Notes under the pieces: generated by a model | What the model was told of the DNA's origin: nothing | Database searches by the model: none | The model's input: only the letters and a program-made list of their open reading frames with translations | Assembly: GCA_043720395.1 (NCBI GenBank) | Contig: JAYSSR010000073.1 | Span: 14,600-78,599, forward strand | Source: JANOYY01 sp043720395 | Lineage (GTDB): Bacteria > Actinomycetota > Acidimicrobiia > Acidimicrobiales > JANYDT01 | Direction: 5' to 3' | Length of the DNA: 64,000 nt | Position numbers and translations under genes: made by a program | In this document: positions 15,884-23,241 of the stretch, piece after piece | Position numbering within the stretch: the stretch's first letter is position 1 | Layout: every line of letters starts with the position of its first letter

Positions 15884-17273
15884 AGTACCCACGATCCCCC
15901 TTGCCACGGCGGACGCAGTACTGACCCCGGCATCCGATCCCGCGCTTGAGCCAACGCGCGAGTTGAGGGCCACGTGGGGGCGGCCCACCGACGTCGCCGA
16001 CTACGCCGATGCCTCGACGTCGCGGCCTCAACTCGGCCACCGCGGCCCCGAATCGGCCCGATCTGAGGCCGCGCCGACCGACATGGGGCCACGACCTCCC
16101 GAGCCGCCCGACTCAACACCGACCGCCGGCAGGCGTGCGATGAGTTCGGGCAGGGCTGCCGCCGTCGGTGGACTTGTTGGCGCGCTGCTCTCGAGCGCCG
16201 TGCTCGGCACCGCGTTGGTGGCAACTCGCAAAGACAACGGGTCCACGAAGACGGCCACGTCCCAAACCGCTGCGGCAACGCCGTCGCTCGTCGTCGCAAA
16301 GGGCGGAACAACCACCGCCGGGTCGATCACCAACATCACAAGCCTGCTCCAATCCGTCGAACCTGCCGTTGTGAACATCACCACAAAGGGATTCGATCCG
16401 AACAGCGTCTTCGGGGCGTACCCGCAATCGGGTGCAGGCACCGGCATGGTCGTGTCGGCCGATGGCTACATCATCACCAACGCTCACGTGGTTGCCGATG
16501 CCAACACGATAAAGGTCACATTCCACGATCGAAAGGTTCGGACCGCTCGTGTCATCGGCGCTGACCCTGCAAAGGACATTGCGCTCATCAAGGTTGACGC
16601 CACCGGCCTGTCGACGGTCACCTTCGGGTCATCGAAAAACCTCAGCGTCGGTGAACAGGTCGTCGCCATCGGGAACGCGCTTGCGCTGCCCGGTGGTCCG
16701 ACGGTCACAACAGGCATCGTGTCTGCAGTCGACCGCACGATCGAAGGAGGCGGCGAGCGACTCTCGGGACTTGTCCAGACTGATGCGGCCATCAATCCAG
16801 GCAACTCTGGTGGTCCGCTCGTGAACTCCAAGGGTCAAGTCATCGGAATGAACACGGCGATTCTTTCGAATTCGAACAACATCGGATTCGCGATTGCCTC
16901 TGACCAGATCACCTCCCTTTACGAGACGCTGAAGAAGGAGGCCGCGAATCCCTCGAACCCCAATCGCCCGCGCACATTCCTCGGAGTGTCGACGCAGACG
17001 GTCTCGTCCGACATGAAGGAACGCTTCGGTCTCGGGACCGACAAGGGCGTTCTCGTCGTAGACGTAACGATCGGGTCAGCAGCAGACAATGCCGGGATGA
17101 AGGCAGGCGACGTCATCGTGAAGTTCGACGGCAAGGCGGTGACGCAAGCCGATGCGCTCGTGGCGCTCGTCCACGCCAAGAAGCCGGCTGATCAGGTCGA
17201 CGTTTCGTGGGTCACTCAGGACGGTAGGACGATAAACGCGAAGGTCGAGCTGGGCCAGGCGCGCCGGACCTAG
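15858..17273 (+). CDS. HtrA/DegP-type serine protease with PDZ domain
   Basis: A 471-residue membrane-anchored protease. A Pro/Ala-rich cytoplasmic segment (1-95) precedes one membrane helix (about 98-118). The trypsin-like domain has the triad H210 (ITNAHVV), D240 (AKDIALIKV) and S317 (NPGNSGGPL). A PDZ domain occupies about 370-465 (FLGVSTQTVS..., GMKAGDVIVKFDGKAV). It degrades or refolds damaged exported proteins. It overlaps the kinase gene by 26 bases, and the arrangement is like mprAB-pepD. It overlaps the end of the opposite-strand uracil-DNA glycosylase gene by 62 bases. Its TAG is followed by the repeated motif described at 17274. Confidence 0.94.
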   Translation: MSEPTSPFEVPTIPLATADAVLTPASDPALEPTRELRATWGRPTDVADYADASTSRPQLGHRGPESARSEAAPTDMGPRPPEPPDSTPTAGRRAMSSGRAAAVGGLVGALLSSAVLGTALVATRKDNGSTKTATSQTAAATPSLVVAKGGTTTAGSITNITSLLQSVEPAVVNITTKGFDPNSVFGAYPQSGAGTGMVVSADGYIITNAHVVADANTIKVTFHDRKVRTARVIGADPAKDIALIKVDATGLSTVTFGSSKNLSVGEQVVAIGNALALPGGPTVTTGIVSAVDRTIEGGGERLSGLVQTDAAINPGNSGGPLVNSKGQVIGMNTAILSNSNNIGFAIASDQITSLYETLKKEAANPSNPNRPRTFLGVSTQTVSSDMKERFGLGTDKGVLVVDVTIGSAADNAGMKAGDVIVKFDGKAVTQADALVALVHAKKPADQVDVSWVTQDGRTINAKVELGQARRT

Positions 17274-17985
17274 CGCACGCAAGCGGAAGTTGCGGCGATG
17301 CGGTAGTTGTAAGTAGCGCAGCCCGCGTGAACACGGCATCGAGCATCGCTTCGGTGAGCCGACCAGTGAACGTGTTCTGCTGGCTCGGATGAAAGGAGCA
17401 CACGATGATGAGCGCCCTCCCGTTCCCCGTCGTTGTCTCTGCCTCAACGCCATGACCGAATCTCGGGCGCCCCTGCATCGCGAACTGACGCGCCGCCACG
17501 TCGTATGCGAACTGACCAAGCGCGACGACGACACGCAGATCACGAAGCAGCTCGACCTCGCGGTCCAGAAATGGCCGACACGCATCGCGTTCCTGCGGCG
17601 TCGGTTTGTTCGCCGGAGGCGCGCACCGAACTGCTGCCGATATCCAAGCGCCCGTCAGGATGAGTCCGTCATCGACATGGTCACTGTTCGGCTGGTTCGC
17701 AAACCCGGCGCGTTGCATGGCCCGGAACAGCCAGTCGCCCGAGCGGTCACCGGTGAACAGCCGTCCGGTTCGGTTCGCTCCATGCGCCGCGGGTGCCAGT
17801 CCGAGCACCAGCACTCTCGCTGCGGGGTCGCCGAACCCAGGCACGCCTCGGCCCCAATAGGTCCAGTCGCGGTACGACGCGCGCTTCTCCGCAGCGACTG
17901 CTTCGCGCCACGCCACGAGCCGCTCGCACCGCCGACACGCACCGATCTCGCTGTGAAGCTGCGCGAGCGAATCCGTCTCGTCCAT
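17212..17985 (-). CDS. Family 5 uracil-DNA glycosylase (UDGb-type)
   Basis: A 257-residue base-excision repair glycosylase removing uracil and other deaminated bases. GLAPAAHGANRTGRLFTGD is motif A of family 5, with Ala in place of the usual catalytic Asp/Asn, and HPSQQNTFTGRLT is motif B. Four cysteines (CRRCE near the N terminus and two later) can hold a 4Fe-4S cluster. The ATG at 17983-17985 (MDETDSLAQLHSEI) gives the usual length; the open frame continues upstream only into the divergent phosphatase gene. Its 3' end overlaps HtrA by 62 bases, convergent. Confidence 0.9.
   Translation of the reverse strand: MDETDSLAQLHSEIGACRRCERLVAWREAVAAEKRASYRDWTYWGRGVPGFGDPAARVLVLGLAPAAHGANRTGRLFTGDRSGDWLFRAMQRAGFANQPNSDHVDDGLILTGAWISAAVRCAPPANKPTPQERDACRPFLDREVELLRDLRVVVALGQFAYDVAARQFAMQGRPRFGHGVEAETTTGNGRALIIVCSFHPSQQNTFTGRLTEAMLDAVFTRAALLTTTASPQLPLACARSGAPGPARPSRLSSYRPE
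17274..17291 (+). repeat. Post-stop motif after the HtrA TAG
   Basis: CGCACGCAAGCGGAAGTT begins at the first base after the TAG of the HtrA gene. The same motif at the same distance follows the TAG of tadC (47357) and of ilvD (20065, minus strand). A weak CGCAA/TTGCG hairpin is possible here only. Function unknown. Confidence 0.5.
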
Positions 17986-18043
17986 TGCGCCAGTCTCGCC
18001 GCCGAATCTCGTAGCCGAGACCAACGGATAGCGTTGCGGGCGC

Positions 18044-18706
18044 ATGGTCGCGGACAAGTCAGCAGGGAAAAGGCCGAAGGGCCCCGCGCCCACGGTGGTT
18101 CTTCTCGTCCGCCACGGGCAGACCCCGACCACCGGCGTGAAGCTTCCGGGCCGCGCCAAGGGACTGCACCTCAGCGATGTCGGCCGCGGCCAAGCCGAAG
18201 ACGTCGCGACCCGGCTTGTCAGCGTCGCCAAGATCGACGCCATTTACTCATCGCCGTTGGAACGGGCTCGTGAAACGGCTGGCCCCCTCGCCCGCCAGCG
18301 CTCGATGGCCGTTCGCATCGAGCGCGGCCTGTTCGAATGCGACTTCGGCGACTGGACCGGGAGCGACCTCAAGGATCTCTACAAGCTCCCCGAGTGGTCC
18401 ACGGTGCAGCGCTACCCCTCGGGCTTCCGCTTCCCGAATGGCGAGTCCTTCATCGAAATGCAGACCCGGATTGTGACGGCGATCGCACGACTCGTCGCGC
18501 TGCATCCGGGTGGCACGATCATCGCCGTCAGCCACGCGGACCCGATCAAGGCAGCGGTGGCAGACGCGCTCGGCACCCACCTCGACCTGTTCCAGCGGAT
18601 CTCTATTTCGACGTGCTCGGTCACGGCAATCGCTTACGGACCGACGGGACCAAGCGTGCTCACGGTCAACGAGACCGGCGATCTCGGGAAGCTCAAGGCG
18701 TCGTGA
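18044..18706 (+). CDS. Histidine phosphatase family protein (MSMEG_4193 type)
   Basis: A 220-residue histidine phosphatase (phosphoglycerate mutase-like fold). The signature LVRHGQTPTT (about residues 24-33) carries the catalytic His; the second His is in AVSHADPIKA. It matches the actinobacterial MSMEG_4193 group (Rv2135c in M. tuberculosis) and the neighbour order supports it. The true substrate is not known. Its stop overlaps the GTG of the DUF3090 gene (GTGA). Confidence 0.88.
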   Translation: MVADKSAGKRPKGPAPTVVLLVRHGQTPTTGVKLPGRAKGLHLSDVGRGQAEDVATRLVSVAKIDAIYSSPLERARETAGPLARQRSMAVRIERGLFECDFGDWTGSDLKDLYKLPEWSTVQRYPSGFRFPNGESFIEMQTRIVTAIARLVALHPGGTIIAVSHADPIKAAVADALGTHLDLFQRISISTCSVTAIAYGPTGPSVLTVNETGDLGKLKAS

Positions 18707-19203
18707 CATCGTTCGATCTCGAACAGGTCGACCGATTCGTGGTCGGCGCGGTCGGCATGCCGGGAGATCGGACGTTCTTCTTCCAGGTGCTCGCCGGGAA
18801 GACGCTGCTCGCGTTCAAGGCGGAGAAGTCGCAGATCGCAGCACTTGCCGCGCATCTCCAACGCATGCTTGCCGACCTGCCACCTGCGGTCGGGCTCAAC
18901 GCCGAATGGTCGCAACTCGACCTCCCGGTGTTTCCGGAGTGGGACGTCGGCGCGATTGGCCTCGGCTATGAGCGGGAGTCGGATTCCGTCGTGATCGTGT
19001 TGAACGAACTCGAACGGGTGCAGTTCGGGCCCGAGCCAATCGAGGATGGAATCACTGGGCGAGCTCGGTTTCGCCTCACCCGACCGCAAGCGATCGCGTT
19101 CGTCACCCACGGGATCAAGCTCGTATCGTCGGGACGACCGGTCTGCACCCTCTGCGCTACACCCATCGACCCGGAGGGCTACAACTGTTCCTGCTTCAAT
19201 TGA
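18703..19203 (+). CDS. DUF3090 family protein
   Basis: A 166-residue protein of the actinobacterial DUF3090 family (Rv2134c-like). It starts with GTG (VTSFDLEQVDRFVVGAVG) overlapping the preceding stop. Two beta-rich halves lead to a C-terminal CTLCATPIDPEGYNCSC, a small zinc-ribbon-like cysteine cluster with four cysteines. Function unknown; always seen next to the MSMEG_4193-type phosphatase and SCO1664-type protein, so the three probably act together. Confidence 0.88.
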   Translation: MTSFDLEQVDRFVVGAVGMPGDRTFFFQVLAGKTLLAFKAEKSQIAALAAHLQRMLADLPPAVGLNAEWSQLDLPVFPEWDVGAIGLGYERESDSVVIVLNELERVQFGPEPIEDGITGRARFRLTRPQAIAFVTHGIKLVSSGRPVCTLCATPIDPEGYNCSCFN

Positions 19204-19228
19204 GGCGGAAACAGCGGTAGGGACGCAG

Positions 19229-20047
19229 ATGTCAACCGACGCGACTACTGGCGATCCTGGGTTCGACGGCACAGCGCTCGACGGCACAGCGCTCGACGCC
19301 ATGACCGACGGCGAGATCACGGTCGAGGGGCGCATGCCTTGGAGCTCCAATGCGACGTTTCTCGTGCAACTCGCCGCGCCCGGGTCCGACGAGGTTGTCC
19401 TCCGAGCCATCTACAAACCTCTCAAGGGTGAGCGGCCACTGTGGGACTACCCGACCGGCCTGTGGCGTCGAGAGGTGGCAGCGTCGGAGCTCTCCGAATT
19501 CCTCGGTTGGGACGCGATCCCCCGCACCGTTGCGCGCGAAGGACCGTACGGAATTGGTTCGATGCAGCGCTTCGTGGACGCGGACTTCGAGCATCACTAC
19601 TTCACGATCCGCGAGACACTGATCGCCACCCATCCGGCGCTCGACCGGCAGATGCGACGGCTGGCGACGTTCGATCTGCTTGCCAACAGCGGTGACCGGA
19701 AGGCCGGGCACGTATTGGTGGAGGGCCTCGGTCGCGGCGCTGAGGACCCACAGCGCCCTACGTGCGAAGTTCCGAACGTCTATGGGATCGACAACGGCCT
19801 GTCGTTCCACGACGAGCACAAACTCCGCACCGTGATGTGGGACTACGTGGGCGAGCCCATCGACGACGAGTTGCTGACCGACGTGGAACGTCTCATTGAG
19901 GCCTCACCCGACGACCTTGAGCGGCTCTACAGGCTGCTCTCGGCCGACGAGATGGACGCACTGATCGAGCGCGCCCACGACGTCCTGCTTTCGCCGGTGT
20001 TCCCGCCTCCGTGGTCGAACCATGCGTACCCGTGGCCGATGGTCTGA
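19229..20047 (+). CDS. SCO1664-family protein with PI3/4-kinase-like core
   Basis: A 272-residue protein of the SCO1664 family (Rv2133c-like). AIYKPLKGERPLWDYP near residues 55-70 holds an ATP-binding-type lysine. LANSGDRKAGHVLV resembles a catalytic loop and VYGIDNGLSFH a metal-binding loop of the PI3/4-kinase/HipA fold; activity is inference. A 15-bp direct repeat encodes DGTALDGTALD near the N terminus. The ATG at 19229 is 25 bases after the DUF3090 stop. In mycobacteria these genes lie near mshC, which is absent here; the next gene is convergent ilvD. Confidence 0.85.
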   Translation: MSTDATTGDPGFDGTALDGTALDAMTDGEITVEGRMPWSSNATFLVQLAAPGSDEVVLRAIYKPLKGERPLWDYPTGLWRREVAASELSEFLGWDAIPRTVAREGPYGIGSMQRFVDADFEHHYFTIRETLIATHPALDRQMRRLATFDLLANSGDRKAGHVLVEGLGRGAEDPQRPTCEVPNVYGIDNGLSFHDEHKLRTVMWDYVGEPIDDELLTDVERLIEASPDDLERLYRLLSADEMDALIERAHDVLLSPVFPPPWSNHAYPWPMV

Positions 20048-20048
20048 G

Positions 20049-20065
20049 AACTCCGCTTGCGTGCC
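20049..20065 (-). repeat. Post-stop motif after the ilvD TAG
   Basis: On the minus strand GGCACGCAAGCGGAGTT starts directly after the ilvD TAG (20066-20068). It shares CGCAAGCGG plus AGTT with the copies behind htrA and tadC at the same distance from the stop; one base is missing between GCGG and AGTT. It also lies between the convergent ilvD and SCO1664 genes. Confidence 0.5.
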
Positions 20066-21754
20066 CTAGGGCAGCGTGACTGCGCCAGTTTCCGCGCCCT
20101 GCACGAGCACCGCGTACTTGGCGAGAACACCGCTCGTGTAACGCGGTGTCGGAACCTTCCAGTCGGCTCGGCGGCGAACGATCTCGTCAGCGTCGACGAG
20201 CAGATCGAGCGCCCGGTTCGGCACGTCGACCTTGACCACATCGCCGTCGCGCATGAACGCGATCGGGCCGCCGTCAACGGCCTCGGGAGCGACGTGGCCG
20301 ATGCAGAAACCCCACGTGCCGCCGGAGAAGCGGCCGTCGGTAATGAGCGCGCAACTGCTTCCGAGCCCAGCGCCTTTCATGGCACCGGTGATCGCCAGCA
20401 TCTCGCGCATGCCGGGACCACCCTTCGGCCCCTCGTAGCGAATCACCACGACGCTGCCGTGCTCGATCTTGCCGCCGAGGATGGCGTCCATCGCGTCGTC
20501 TTCCCCGTCGAACACGCGAGCCGGGCCCTCAAAGTTCAGCTGGTCCTTCGTGAGGCCGGCAACCTTCACCACGCTGCCCTTCGGGGCGAGCGTGCCGTGC
20601 AACACCACGATGCCGGGGTCGGCGTGGATTGGGTCGCTCAGCGTATGGATCACGCGCCCATCCGGTTTCGGCGGGTTGATCGCAGCGAGGTTCTCCGCCA
20701 TGGTCTTGCCCGTGACCGTCATGGCGTCGCCGTGCAGCAGGCCCGCTTCGAGCAGGTGGGCGAGCACAACGGGGATGCCGCCGACCGCGTCGATGTCGGT
20801 CATGTGAAAGCGACCGCCGGGCTTGGTGTCGGCGATATGGCTCACGCGCTTTCCGACGCGGTTGAAATCTTCCAGCCGCAGATCGACTCGCGCTTCATGC
20901 GCGATCGCGAGGAGATGGAGCACCGCGTTCGTGGAGCCACCAAGCGCCATCGTGAGTGCGATTGCATTCTCGAACGCCTCCATCGTCATGATCTGACGCG
21001 CTCGAATGTTGTTGTCAACAAGGTTCATCACCGCTCTGCCGCTTTCGTAGGCAAAGTCGTCACGCCGACGATCGACCGCAGGCGCGCACGCACTACCCGG
21101 CAGTGACATTCCGAGTGCTTCGCCGATACTCGCCATCGTGTTCGCCGTGAACATGCCGGCACACGATCCTTCGGTCGGACACGCGTTGTGCTCGATCAGC
21201 GACAGTTCTTCATCAGTGAGCGTACCTACGGCATGGGCCCCAACAGCTTCAAACACGCTCGTGATGTCGAGCGCCTCACCCTTCGCTCCGCGTCCGGGAA
21301 GGATCGTGCCGCCATAGAGGAAGATGCTCGGCAGGTTCAGCCTCGCCGCCGCCATGAGCATGCCGGGAAGGCTCTTGTCGCAGCCCGCGAACGTGGCGAG
21401 CGCGTCGAAACGCTCGGCATGCATGACCGTCTCGACGGAGTCGGCGATGACCTCGCGTGACACAAGCGAAGCGCGCATACCTTCGTGACCCATCGAAATG
21501 CCGTCCGACACGGCGATCGTGACGAACTCCAGCGGAAACCCCCCGGTGTCGCGCACGCCTTGCTTTGCTCGCTTCGCCAGACGGTCGAGCGGCAGGTTGC
21601 AGGGCGTGACCTCGTTCCAGCTCGACGCGACGCCGACCTGTGGCTTGTCCCAGTCCAGATCCGTCATGCCGACGGCTCGGAGCATTGCCCTTGCGGGTGC
21701 TTTCTTGGCACCTTCCGTGACGTCGGTGGATCGGATCTTGCGTGGATCGGCCAT
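20066..21754 (-). CDS. ilvD: Dihydroxyacid dehydratase
   Basis: Iron-sulfur enzyme dehydrating dihydroxy-isovalerate and -methylvalerate in valine, leucine and isoleucine synthesis. At 562 residues it has the usual length. CDKSLPGM and CPTEGSCAGMFTANTM hold the cluster cysteines, and GRFSGGTWGFCIGH is near the C terminus. The ATG at 21752-21754 gives MADPRKIRSTDVTEGAKKAPARAML. It stands alone on this strand, with the conservon start of its own unit 54 bases upstream. Confidence 0.97.
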   Translation of the reverse strand: MADPRKIRSTDVTEGAKKAPARAMLRAVGMTDLDWDKPQVGVASSWNEVTPCNLPLDRLAKRAKQGVRDTGGFPLEFVTIAVSDGISMGHEGMRASLVSREVIADSVETVMHAERFDALATFAGCDKSLPGMLMAAARLNLPSIFLYGGTILPGRGAKGEALDITSVFEAVGAHAVGTLTDEELSLIEHNACPTEGSCAGMFTANTMASIGEALGMSLPGSACAPAVDRRRDDFAYESGRAVMNLVDNNIRARQIMTMEAFENAIALTMALGGSTNAVLHLLAIAHEARVDLRLEDFNRVGKRVSHIADTKPGGRFHMTDIDAVGGIPVVLAHLLEAGLLHGDAMTVTGKTMAENLAAINPPKPDGRVIHTLSDPIHADPGIVVLHGTLAPKGSVVKVAGLTKDQLNFEGPARVFDGEDDAMDAILGGKIEHGSVVVIRYEGPKGGPGMREMLAITGAMKGAGLGSSCALITDGRFSGGTWGFCIGHVAPEAVDGGPIAFMRDGDVVKVDVPNRALDLLVDADEIVRRRADWKVPTPRYTSGVLAKYAVLVQGAETGAVTLP

Positions 21755-21807
21755 GCTCCGAGCCTATTCGCTCGGGTTACAGGCCCCAGGCGAGAGCCGA
21801 CAGACCA

Positions 21808-22392
21808 CTAAACCGGGACGCTCTGCTCCGCCCTCGCGAGCACAACATCGAGCAGGGCGAGAACGGACTCCTTCACCTGACCTCGTGACCGCGCGTCGGT
21901 CGTCACAATCGGCGTGGTTGAGTCGAGGTCCAGCGCAGCACGGACGGCATCGAGATCGTGGAACAGCGTCCCGTCGAAGAGATTGACGGCGACGACGTAC
22001 GGAATCTTGCGACTCTCGAAGTAGTCGAGCGCCGGGAAGCTGTCTTCGAGACGCCTCGAGTCGATGATCACCACGGCACCGAGCGCACCCTTGATCAGGT
22101 CGTCCCACATGAAGCCGAAACGATCCTGGCCCGGGGTACCGAACATGTACAGCACGAGGGTGTCGTCGATCGCAGTGCGACCGAAGTCCATAGCAACCGT
22201 GGTGGTGGTTTTGGTGGAAACGTCGCCTCGGTTGTCGAGACCACGTGCGGCCGTGGTCATTGCCGCTTCGGTGGTCAACGGCGCAATGTCGGAAAGCGCA
22301 CCGACAAAGGTCGTCTTGCCGACGCCGAAACCACCGGCGACGACGATCTTGACCGGGATCGGTCGGGGCTTGGGATTAGAGGGCGCGAACAC
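21808..22392 (-). CDS. Conservon small GTPase (CvnD-like)
   Basis: A 194-residue GTP-binding protein of the Rab/MglA-like conservon type. GGFGVGKTTFVG is the P loop (G1), LYMFGTPGQDRFGF the G3 region and VNLFDG the G4 equivalent of NKxD. It overlaps the DUF742 gene upstream by 17 bases. In Streptomyces conservons, CvnD switches between GTP and GDP and is linked to a histidine-kinase-like CvnA; output is morphology or metabolism, unknown here. Confidence 0.9.
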   Translation of the reverse strand: MFAPSNPKPRPIPVKIVVAGGFGVGKTTFVGALSDIAPLTTEAAMTTAARGLDNRGDVSTKTTTTVAMDFGRTAIDDTLVLYMFGTPGQDRFGFMWDDLIKGALGAVVIIDSRRLEDSFPALDYFESRKIPYVVAVNLFDGTLFHDLDAVRAALDLDSTTPIVTTDARSRGQVKESVLALLDVVLARAEQSVPV

Positions 22393-22828
22393 CGTGGATC
22401 AACCTCCTCAACATCGCAACGTCACCGGACAGATTCTCCTGTGGGAGGTGAGCATCAAGCACCTTCTCGCCGACCATGTCGGCCGCGAGGACACGGATCG
22501 TGCCGAGTGGCACATGAAGTTTCGCGGCGAGTTCCGCTATTGACTGCGCACCTTCAGCGCAAAGTTCAGCAATCGCGGCCCGCTCGAACGCGAAATTTTC
22601 GCAAGCCGTACGACCGCGTTCCGACAATGAAACCATCGACTCGAAGGCAAGATCGACGTGCGAGGTCGTTCGTCCATTCGTGAGCATGAACGCGCGAACG
22701 GTTGGCTCGGTACTCGTGCTCTCGGGTGCCGAAGCGGACCGCAGTCCCCCGAGAAACGACCGCACGAGGCCGACGTCATCGTCGGCATCGTCGGCTTCGT
22801 CGGTGTCGGATGGCGACGGCATGGTCAT
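22376..22828 (-). CDS. DUF742 protein (CvnC-like)
   Basis: A 150-residue DUF742 protein. An acidic Asp-rich N terminus (DTDEADDADDDVG) is followed by VRAFMLTNGRT and then a winged-helix-like part (SIAELAAKLHVPLGTIRVLAADMVGEKVL), the usual DUF742 pattern. The ATG overlaps the roadblock gene stop by 4 bases and its end overlaps the GTPase start by 17 bases, typical of conservons. It probably bridges the kinase and the GTPase. Confidence 0.9.
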   Translation of the reverse strand: MTMPSPSDTDEADDADDDVGLVRSFLGGLRSASAPESTSTEPTVRAFMLTNGRTTSHVDLAFESMVSLSERGRTACENFAFERAAIAELCAEGAQSIAELAAKLHVPLGTIRVLAADMVGEKVLDAHLPQENLSGDVAMLRRLIHGVRAL

Positions 22829-23241
22829 ACCGCAGCGAGTGAGTTCTTAAGTTCGCTGATCAACTCCGGCGTCAGCTGGCTGCCGACACGCTGGACCAGA
22901 AGCGTGATCTCGTAGCCGACAAGGCCGAGATCGCAGTCCTTCTCCGACACCACCCCCAGGGACGCCCCGCCGCTGATTGCGGCAACGAAGAGATACGCCG
23001 AACCCATTTCGATGATGACCTGCGACAGGCCGCCCGTATTGAGTATCCGCGACGCGCCGTCAGAAAGGCTACGCAGGCCCGTCACGATGGCGGCCATCTT
23101 GTCCGCTGACGCTCGATCAAGCAGCGAAGCCGTTGCCATGAGCAACCCATCCGAGGAGACCGCAATGCACTGGTCGACGCCGGGTGTCTTGTCGACAAAG
23201 TTGGAAAGGAGCCAATTGATGTTGTTGGCCTGCGAACTCAC
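22825..23241 (-). CDS. Roadblock/LC7 domain protein (CvnB-like)
   Basis: A 138-residue roadblock/LC7 protein, starting MSSQANNINWLLSNFVDKTPGV and with VSSDGLLMATASLLDRASADKMAAI, typical of the family. Roadblock proteins regulate MglA-like GTPases as dimers. It overlaps the CvnA stop and the DUF742 start by 4 bases each. Second gene of the four-gene conservon. Confidence 0.93.
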   Translation of the reverse strand: MSSQANNINWLLSNFVDKTPGVDQCIAVSSDGLLMATASLLDRASADKMAAIVTGLRSLSDGASRILNTGGLSQVIIEMGSAYLFVAAISGGASLGVVSEKDCDLGLVGYEITLLVQRVGSQLTPELISELKNSLAAV

